Under the pieces are notes generated by a model. That model was given only the letters and a program-made list of their open reading frames with translations. It did not search any database and had not been told where the DNA came from. From contig DUGU01000248.1 in NCBI GenBank assembly GCA_013331215.1, positions 1,578 to 11,902 on the forward strand: 10,325 nucleotides of DNA, written 5' to 3'. This document shows, in pieces, positions 6,080 through 10,325 of the stretch. The stretch comes from Methanoregulaceae archaeon. Its GTDB lineage: Archaea > Halobacteriota > Methanomicrobia > Methanomicrobiales > Methanospirillaceae. Every line of letters starts with the position of its first letter. The first letter of the stretch is position 1. The position numbers and the translations under genes are program-made.

Positions 6080-7262
6080 ATACGATCTCCTCGTGGTAGG
6101 TGGGGGGCCCGGCGGAGCGCTCGCGGCCAGGACGGCGGCGGAGAAGGGACTCCGGGTCGGCCTCGTCGAGAAGCGGTCTGCGATCGGCGTCCCCGTCCGG
6201 TGTGCCGAGGGGGTCGGTCGGGACCTGATCGAGGAGTTCATGGAGCCCGACCCGGCCTGGATCTCGGCTGAGATCGACCGGGCCGTGCTCGTGGCGCCCG
6301 ACGGCTACCGGATGACCCTCGAGCCCTCGATGGCCGGGAGCGAGGTCGGGTACGTCCTCGACCGGAAGCGCTTCGACCGCGACCTTGTTCTGCAGGCCGC
6401 TGACGCCGGCGCCGACGTCCAGGTCAGGGCCCGGGCCGTCGCGCCGATCATGGAGAACGGCGCCGTGGCCGGCGCGCGGATCGAGGCGAACGGCGCGGTC
6501 GAGGAGGTCCGGGCAAGGGTCACGGTCGCGGCCGACGGGGTCGAGTCCAAGTTCGCGCGCTGGTGCGGGATCGAGACGGCCGTGCCGCTCGCGGAGATCG
6601 AGACCTGCGTCCAGTACCTGATGACCGGGATCGAGATCGACCCGGCCGCGACCGTCTTCTACCTCGGCAACGAGGTCGCGCCCGAGGGCTACGTCTGGGT
6701 CTTCCCCAAGGGGGAGCGGACCGCGAACGTCGGCGTCGGGATCAGCGGCAAGAAGTGCCGCGACGGCAGCCGGCCGCTCGACTACCTGAACCGGTTCGTG
6801 AAGGAGCACTTCCCCGACGGCCGCGTGCTCGAGTGGGTCATCGGCGGCGTCCCTGTCTGCCGGCCGCTCGAGCGCACCGTCGCGGACGGCCTCGTGATCA
6901 TCGGCGATGCGGCCCGGGTCGCGGACCCGATCACCGGCGGCGGCATCTACAACGCGATGTTCACGGGTCGGCTGGCGGGCCAGACGGCCGCGGACGCGAT
7001 TGCGCATGGCGACGTCTCGGCGAACGCGTTGATGGCGTACGACCGGGGGTGGCGGACCTCCAAGCTCGGGAAGTCCCTTGAGCGCAATTACAAGATCAAG
7101 GAGTACTTCATCACGCTCTCGGACGAGAAGCTGAACCGGCTCGTCCACTCGATCTCGCGGATGGACCTCTCGAAGTTCTCGGTTCTCGGGATCGTCACGG
7201 AGCTCGTCAAGCACGACCCCTCGCTCCTCCTCGAACTCCGCGCGCTCAGGAACATTCTCTAA
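6069..7262 (+). CDS. Geranylgeranyl reductase family FAD protein (archaeal lipid saturation)
   Basis: FAD enzyme that reduces the double bonds of geranylgeranyl chains in archaeal membrane lipids or their precursors, acting at the membrane surface. The 397-aa protein has an N-terminal Rossmann dinucleotide motif (VVGGGPGG, 9-16, with acidic E34 ending the second strand), the family motif PVRCAEGVG (42-50), the substrate-site signature GYVWVFPKG (207-215) and the second FAD motif [18 protein letters not shown] (276-293). The C-terminal region has no obvious membrane segment. ATG 6069 has a perfect GGAGGT (6058-6063) five bases upstream, which rules out extending to GTG 6006 over the ferredoxin gene. 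The upstream ferredoxin is the likely electron source. Chlorophyll-type GGR is excluded by context; quinone or other polyprenol substrates remain possible. Confidence 0.93.
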   Translation: MKPEYDLLVVGGGPGGALAARTAAEKGLRVGLVEKRSAIGVPVRCAEGVGRDLIEEFMEPDPAWISAEIDRAVLVAPDGYRMTLEPSMAGSEVGYVLDRKRFDRDLVLQAADAGADVQVRARAVAPIMENGAVAGARIEANGAVEEVRARVTVAADGVESKFARWCGIETAVPLAEIETCVQYLMTGIEIDPAATVFYLGNEVAPEGYVWVFPKGERTANVGVGISGKKCRDGSRPLDYLNRFVKEHFPDGRVLEWVIGGVPVCRPLERTVADGLVIIGDAARVADPITGGGIYNAMFTGRLAGQTAADAIAHGDVSANALMAYDRGWRTSKLGKSLERNYKIKEYFITLSDEKLNRLVHSISRMDLSKFSVLGIVTELVKHDPSLLLELRALRNIL

Positions 7263-7266
7263 GCCG

Positions 7267-7914
7267 ATGATTGCGGGCGTGGACGAGGCCGGCAAGGGCG
7301 CGGTCCTCGGTCCGCTCGTGGTCGCGGCGGTCGCGGCCCCGGACTGGGAGGCGGTCGAAGTCCTGGGGGAGCGGGACTCGAAGGCCCTCACGCCGCGGCG
7401 GCGCGAGGCGGTCTGCGCCGAGATCGTCGCGACTCTCCCGTTCGCGGTCGTCGAGGTGCCGGCGGACGCGATCGACGCGGCCCGCTCGCACGAGACCATG
7501 AACGCGATCGTGGCCGGTGCGCACGCGGCCGCCCTCCGCGGGCTCGCTGCGGCCGGTCATCGGATCGGGGTCGCCTACCTCGACGCCTGCGACGTTCGCG
7601 AGGGGCGATACGCGGCGACCGTGGGCCGGCAGCTCGGGTTCGCCTGCACGGTCGTCGCCATGCATCACGCCGACGACCTGCTGGCCGTCGTCGCGGCCGC
7701 CTCGATCGTGGCGAAGGTCCGGCGGGACCGGGTCCTCCGCGCCCTCGCCGAGGAGCACGGGCCGCTCGGGAGCGGATACCCGTCCGACCTCGCGACGGTC
7801 CGGTTCCTCGACGACTGCCTCGAGACAGACGGCCCTCTGCCCCCGTTCGTTCGGGCGAGCTGGCGCACGGTCGCGGACCGGCGGCGCGCCCGCGAACAGA
7901 CGACCCTCTTCTGA
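7267..7914 (+). CDS. rnhB: Ribonuclease HII
   Basis: RNase HII cleaves the RNA strand of RNA-DNA hybrids and removes single ribonucleotides from DNA. The 215-aa protein has the type-2 signature GVDEAGKGAVLGPLVV (4-19) with catalytic D6/E7, RDSKALTPRRRE (36-47), YLDACDV (104-110) supplying D106, and HHADDLLAVVAAASIVAKVRRDR (133-155) supplying D136. Length is usual for archaea. The C terminus ends QTTLF, which matches the first half of the archaeal PCNA-binding pattern (Q-x-T-L-F-x-F) but stops before the last aromatic residue. ATG 7267 lies 4 nt after the reductase stop, so it is probably the last gene of the ferredoxin-reductase operon. No promoter is visible in front of it. Confidence 0.96.
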   Translation: MIAGVDEAGKGAVLGPLVVAAVAAPDWEAVEVLGERDSKALTPRRREAVCAEIVATLPFAVVEVPADAIDAARSHETMNAIVAGAHAAALRGLAAAGHRIGVAYLDACDVREGRYAATVGRQLGFACTVVAMHHADDLLAVVAAASIVAKVRRDRVLRALAEEHGPLGSGYPSDLATVRFLDDCLETDGPLPPFVRASWRTVADRRRAREQTTLF

Positions 7915-7927
7915 GCTGAAACGACCC

Positions 7928-7935
7928 TTTATATT
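7928..7935 (+). promoter_or_regulatory. TATA box for the site-2 protease gene, probably leaderless
   Basis: TTTATATT lies 24-31 bp before ATG 7959. The usual archaeal TATA-to-start distance of about 26-27 bp from the box centre (about 7931-7932) predicts transcription beginning at or within a base or two of the ATG. No Shine-Dalgarno-like sequence precedes the ATG, which fits a leaderless mRNA. The preceding bases GAAACGACC may include a BRE. Confidence 0.65.
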
Positions 7936-7947
7936 GGTCGCCGACCA
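7935..7947 (+). repeat. Operator-like perfect dyad between TATA box and start codon
   Basis: TGGTCG (7935-7940) and CGACCA (7942-7947) are perfect inverted repeats around a single C at 7941, flanked by imperfect TA/TA symmetry. The site overlaps the last base of the TATA box and fills the gap before the predicted transcription start, the classic place for a repressor that blocks RNA polymerase recruitment. As RNA it could only make a 5-bp hairpin with a GCC loop, and no U-tract follows, so a terminator is less likely. Confidence 0.45.
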
Positions 7948-7958
7948 TACTTGTGGGA

Positions 7959-9344
7959 ATGGACTGGGTCACGATCGGCCTCATTCTCCTCGCCGTCACC
8001 GCGTACTCCGCGGTCGTCGTCTTCGTCCGCCGCCGGATCGCAGCCGAAGAGGCGGTGGCCCTCGCGGCAGGCCCGGACGAGACGGTGCCGGAGGGAGGGA
8101 GCCTGCCTGTCGAGTGGAAGGGCTGGTTCTCCGAACACGTCATGTTCTACGGTCCGATCCTCGCGCTCAGGACCGTGCACGTCCGCTTTTTCGACGTCTT
8201 CCGCCGGATCGCGGGGCCGCTCAGGGCCTACGCGAGCGTCGGCGTCGTGGCCGTGGCGGCCATCTCGGCCCTCTTCGTCTTCTCGCTCTTCTTCTCGCTC
8301 CGGTACACGCTCCAGGTGCGGCCCGAGCCTACGGGGATCTACGCCCCGCAGAACCTGCTCCTGATCCCCGGGCTCAACGAGTTCGTGCCCGGGACGGTCG
8401 CGGTCTGGCTCGCGCTCGTGATCACGCTCGTGGTCCACGAGTTCGGGCACGGGATCCTCTCGCGGGTCGAGGGGATCAAGGTGAAGGCGGCCGGGCTGCT
8501 CGTCGCGGTGGTCCCGATCGGGGCGTTCGTCGAGCCCGACGAGGAGGAGCTCGAGAAGGCGCCGCGCTGGTCCAAGATGCGGATGTACGGCGCCGGCATC
8601 TCGAACAACATCGTCTTCGGCCTGCTCGCGTTCTTCCTGATGATCACGCTCTTCGGCCTGGCCGTGCCGATCGCGATGCCGGTGGTCAACGGCGTGTACA
8701 AGGACTACCCGGCGTACAATGCATCGATCGAACCGGGGGCTGTCGTGCTCGCCGTGAACGGGACGCCGGTGGAGAGCCGCGAGAACGTGGCCCGGCTCCT
8801 GGCACCGACGCACCCCGGGGACCACACCTCGCTGACAATCGAGCAGAACGGTACGACGACAACCCGTGAGCTGACCCTCGCCACCTGGCCGACGGGAAAC
8901 GCCACCTCGGGGTTCATGGGGGTCGAGTACTACGACGGACAGGCGATCCAGACCTACGTGAAGCAGTCGTTCACCCCGATCGGGATCCTCCGCTATCTCG
9001 TCCTGCCGTTCGATACCACGTCGACCGGCGAGGCCCTCCGGATCGTCGGCTTCCCCGGCGCGAACACGGCCTTCTGGAAGGAGCCGTTCCCGGGCTTCTG
9101 GGGCGTGGTCCAGCTCCTCTTCTGGTCGGGCTGGATCAACCTGAACGTCGGGATCTTCAACGCGCTGCCGATGGTCCCGTTCGACGGCGGGTACATCTTC
9201 CGCGAGGCGGTCGACGGCGTGTTGGCCCGGCGCCGGCTCGAGAAGTACACGCCGGCGGTGGTCAGCGCGGTCTCCTGGCTGATGGCCGTCACACTGGTTT
9301 CACTGATCGCGCTGCCGTACCTGTTCAGCGCGTTCGGGATGTGA
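7959..9344 (+). CDS. Membrane site-2 protease-type metalloprotease (M50) with PDZ-like domain
   Basis: Intramembrane zinc protease of the S2P/M50 type, which cuts substrates within or next to the membrane in regulated proteolysis. The 461-aa protein has an N-terminal hydrophobic segment (about 3-22), a basic/acidic cytosolic-type stretch, a second segment (about 92-114), and the catalytic VVHEFGHGI motif (HEFGH 160-164) at the end of a third. The second conserved motif, NALPMVPFDGG, is at 401-411 (D409 is the third zinc ligand). Further hydrophobic segments lie near 174-190, 216-237, 380-400 and 430-455. Residues about 243-308 (EPGAVVLAVNGTPVESRENVARLL) look like an inserted PDZ domain. ATG 7959 is chosen over GTG 7953 because it fits the leaderless promoter. 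It is a single-gene unit; the substrate cannot be inferred. Confidence 0.92.
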   Translation: MDWVTIGLILLAVTAYSAVVVFVRRRIAAEEAVALAAGPDETVPEGGSLPVEWKGWFSEHVMFYGPILALRTVHVRFFDVFRRIAGPLRAYASVGVVAVAAISALFVFSLFFSLRYTLQVRPEPTGIYAPQNLLLIPGLNEFVPGTVAVWLALVITLVVHEFGHGILSRVEGIKVKAAGLLVAVVPIGAFVEPDEEELEKAPRWSKMRMYGAGISNNIVFGLLAFFLMITLFGLAVPIAMPVVNGVYKDYPAYNASIEPGAVVLAVNGTPVESRENVARLLAPTHPGDHTSLTIEQNGTTTTRELTLATWPTGNATSGFMGVEYYDGQAIQTYVKQSFTPIGILRYLVLPFDTTSTGEALRIVGFPGANTAFWKEPFPGFWGVVQLLFWSGWINLNVGIFNALPMVPFDGGYIFREAVDGVLARRRLEKYTPAVVSAVSWLMAVTLVSLIALPYLFSAFGM

Positions 9345-9351
9345 GGGGACC

Positions 9352-9382
9352 GGCGAGGATCTCCGCGCCGTACCTCCTCGCC
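9352..9382 (+). repeat. Stem-loop just after the protease stop codon
   Basis: GGCGAGGA (9352-9359) pairs perfectly with TCCTCGCC (9375-9382), leaving a 15-nt loop. It starts 7 nt after the protease TGA and is followed by C-rich, not T-rich, sequence. It may be an mRNA 3'-end stabilising structure or part of a bipartite termination region. Confidence 0.4.
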
Positions 9383-9424
9383 CCCGTTGCCGTACTGGGC
9401 TGGCGTTCGGCATCAAGGTCTCCG

Positions 9425-9459
9425 GTGGGTCTAAGTCTCTCTGATCCACGTTATTTCTA
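9425..9459 (+). terminator. Probable terminator of the protease transcript
   Basis: GTGGGTC (9425-9431) pairs with GATCCAC (9443-9449) with one G-T wobble and an 11-nt T/C-rich loop. It is followed by GTTATTTCTAG (9450-9460), the most T-rich stretch in this gap. Archaeal termination depends mainly on T-tracts, so the T-rich tail is the more meaningful part. No gene is visible in the rest of the gap 9345-9506. Confidence 0.45.
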
Positions 9460-9468
9460 GGCCATGGC

Positions 9469-9499
9469 GACTGAGAAGCGAGCCTAGTCGGGCTCAGTC
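9469..9499 (+). repeat. Inverted repeat next to the IS left end
   Basis: GACTGAG (9469-9475) and CTCAGTC (9493-9499) are perfect 7-bp inverted repeats with a 17-nt spacer. A competing inner pair, GAGCC (9480-9484) with GGCTC (9491-9495), shares bases with the right arm, so two alternative hairpins are possible. It could be a remnant of the target region, a preferred IS insertion site or part of the element's outer end. Confidence 0.35.
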
Positions 9500-9517
9500 A
9501 CCTATTGAGGTCGTCCC

Positions 9518-9530
9518 AAAATTAATATCG
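9518..9530 (+). promoter_or_regulatory. TATA-like promoter of the transposase gene
   Basis: AAAATTAATATCG contains ATTAATAT (9521-9528), centred about 28 bp ahead of the transposase ATG at 9553. Start-site spacing predicts a transcript beginning within a few bases of the ATG, so the transposase mRNA may be leaderless. This is positional evidence only. Confidence 0.4.
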
Positions 9531-9552
9531 GGAAAGAGCTGTATCGGGCCGC

Positions 9553-9885
9553 ATGAGTTTTCATGAGGTCGATGATGCACTCTGGCCGATGATCGAACCA
9601 TACCTTCCCCCGCCGAAACCGCACGTTGGTCGACCTCGCGCCGATGAGCGCGGTCTCTTCAACGGCATCCTGTACGTTCTGGCAACCGGCTGTTCCTGGC
9701 ACGATGTTCCCCGCCAGTATGACACCACATCCACCGTGCATCGTTTTCATCTCTCTCTCTGCGACCATGGGATCTACGACGAGATCTTTGCTGCCATGCG
9801 GCGGCATGGCTACGATCTCGCCGATCTGGACCTGTCCTGCTGTGCGATCGACACCACAACGATCCCTGCGACAAAGGGGGAATGA
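9553..9885 (+). CDS. IS5-family transposase, upstream ORF (N-terminal domain and first catalytic Asp)
   Basis: A 110-aa ORF containing the IS5-family N-terminal domain: ALWPMIEPYLPPPKP, GRPRADERGLFNGILYVLATGCSWHDVPRQY (27-56), then a helical stretch. It ends in LSCCAIDTTTIPATKGE. D100 in the AIDTTTIPA motif is the first Asp of the DDE triad. The frame closes at TGA 9883-9885, in the middle of the conserved block that normally continues GG-x-IGYDGY. That continuation is found in the -1 frame, so the full enzyme (about 251 aa) would be made by frameshifting at 9873-9879. If shifting does not occur, this short product lacks two of three catalytic residues and might act as an inhibitor, as for other frameshift-controlled IS elements. 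Confidence 0.88.
   Translation: MSFHEVDDALWPMIEPYLPPPKPHVGRPRADERGLFNGILYVLATGCSWHDVPRQYDTTSTVHRFHLSLCDHGIYDEIFAAMRRHGYDLADLDLSCCAIDTTTIPATKGE
9873..9879 (+). other. Slippery heptamer A_AAG_GGG for -1 ribosomal frameshift
   Basis: In the upstream frame the bases read as the A ending codon ACA, then AAG, then GGG, which is an exact X_XXY_YYZ heptamer. A one-base backward slip re-pairs with AAA and GGG and continues GGA ATG ATT GGC, giving K-G-G-M-I-G-Y-D, the expected uninterrupted family sequence. A palindrome ACCGCG-TT-CGCGGT (9904-9917) lies 24 nt downstream, further than usual stimulatory hairpins. The TGA at 9883 closes the zero frame right after the site. Confidence 0.7.
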
Positions 9886-10307
9886 TTGGCTATGATGGGT
9901 ACCACCGCGTTCGCGGTTCGAAGATCAGCCTCCTGGTTGAACGCCACGGTCGACCGATCGCCTGCGTGATCGTACCAGCGAACGTCCACGATGCAACCGT
10001 CTATGAGTCGACGCTCGCTGCCTGTCAGATTCCTCGACCGCGGGGGCGATCGATCACACGGCCACGAGAGATCCTCGCTGATGCAGCCTATGATACGAAA
10101 GCGATTCGGTACAGGAACCGTCGTCGCGGCATCAAGACCATGATCCCGATCAATCGACGGAAGCGGAAGAAATCACGAAAGGGACGACGATATCGGTTCG
10201 ATCCCGTACGCTATACACTGCGGGGAGCCGCTGAACGGTGCTTCTCGTGGTTGAAGTCATATCGAAAATTGGCGCCGCGGTACGAACGACTTGAACGCTC
10301 GTGGTAG
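9882..10307 (+). CDS. IS5-family transposase, downstream ORF (second Asp and Glu of DDE)
   Basis: This 141-aa frame continues the transposase: MIGYDGYHRVRGSKISLLVERHGRP, PANVHDATVYES, then REILADAAYDT, whose first Asp (D177 of the fused protein) is the second catalytic residue, then GAAERCFSWLK with E228 as the third. The D-to-E spacing is 50 residues. It lies in the -1 frame relative to the upstream ORF. ATG 9882 overlaps the upstream TGA as ATGA, so reinitiation is a second possible route to a separate protein. The product ends RYERLERSW at TAG 10305-10307; in related transposases I would expect about 15-20 more hydrophobic residues after RYE-x-L, so the C terminus may be truncated. Confidence 0.85.
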   Translation: MIGYDGYHRVRGSKISLLVERHGRPIACVIVPANVHDATVYESTLAACQIPRPRGRSITRPREILADAAYDTKAIRYRNRRRGIKTMIPINRRKRKKSRKGRRYRFDPVRYTLRGAAERCFSWLKSYRKLAPRYERLERSW

Positions 10308-10325
10308 TGTGCCAAAAGTGATGTA

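Larger units (their letters stand above)
9507..10325 (+). mobile_element. IS5-family insertion sequence, right end outside the window
   Basis: From about 9507 composition becomes visibly less G+C-rich, codon use changes, and the only coding content is an IS5-type transposase. GAGGTCGTCCCAAAA (9507-9521) is a candidate left terminal repeat, but no reverse-complement partner occurs before the window ends, so the right end should lie beyond 10325. The left boundary is therefore a guess to within tens of bases, and no target duplication can be assigned. Confidence 0.75.

Noticed and set aside
5913..7499. Reverse-strand ORF of 528 codons opposite ferredoxin, reductase and RNase HII
   Set aside because: Same composition artefact; it spans three real genes with intact motifs and contains no plausible domain.
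9345..9506. tRNA gene or CRISPR repeats in the gap before the IS element
   Set aside because: No cloverleaf, T-loop GTTCRANNC or regularly spaced direct repeats can be found; only isolated stem-loops are present.

Overview
The window is a G+C-rich archaeal chromosome segment. The gene content (PriS and GINS replication proteins, ribosomal proteins L44e and S27e, aIF2-alpha, Nop10, a PAC2-family protein, an EndoQ-like PHP nuclease, a geranylgeranyl reductase and RNase HII) and the TATA-box promoters are archaeal. The protein sequences look like methanogenic Euryarchaeota, most likely Methanomicrobia/Methanomicrobiales. That lineage call is inference from remembered family resemblance, not a search.

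Layout: every gene is on the + strand. Positions 2-2516 hold the 3' part of an Elp3-type tRNA-modification enzyme, then priS and gins51, joined by 1-nt and 4-nt overlaps. Positions 2554-5844 are a second tight run: rpl44e, rps27e, aIF2-alpha, nop10, a PAC2 protein and an EndoQ-like nuclease, with gaps of 7, 4, -4, 0 and 2 nt. A likely promoter for this run is buried in the last codons of gins51. After a 58-bp gap, 5903-7914 carries a 2[4Fe-4S] ferredoxin overlapping a geranylgeranyl reductase, then RNase HII. A short promoter region with a clear dyad leads to a membrane site-2 protease (7959-9344). A 208-bp non-coding gap with several stem-loops follows, and the window ends inside an IS5-family element whose transposase is split into two ORFs at a canonical -1 slippery site.

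How it fits together: the left two thirds is an information-processing neighbourhood (wobble-base modification, primase and GINS, ribosome, initiation factor, H/ACA RNP, chaperone, DNA repair). The ferredoxin and reductase form a membrane-lipid saturation pair. RNase HII returns to replication, with a truncated PCNA-binding-like tail. Base composition and codon use change clearly at the IS element, which is the only recently mobile part I can see. I found no evidence of a wholly new system. The best leads are regulatory (embedded promoter, mini-ORF leader, operator-like dyad) and biochemical (two zinc ribbons with Cys replaced by Asp, frameshift-controlled transposase).
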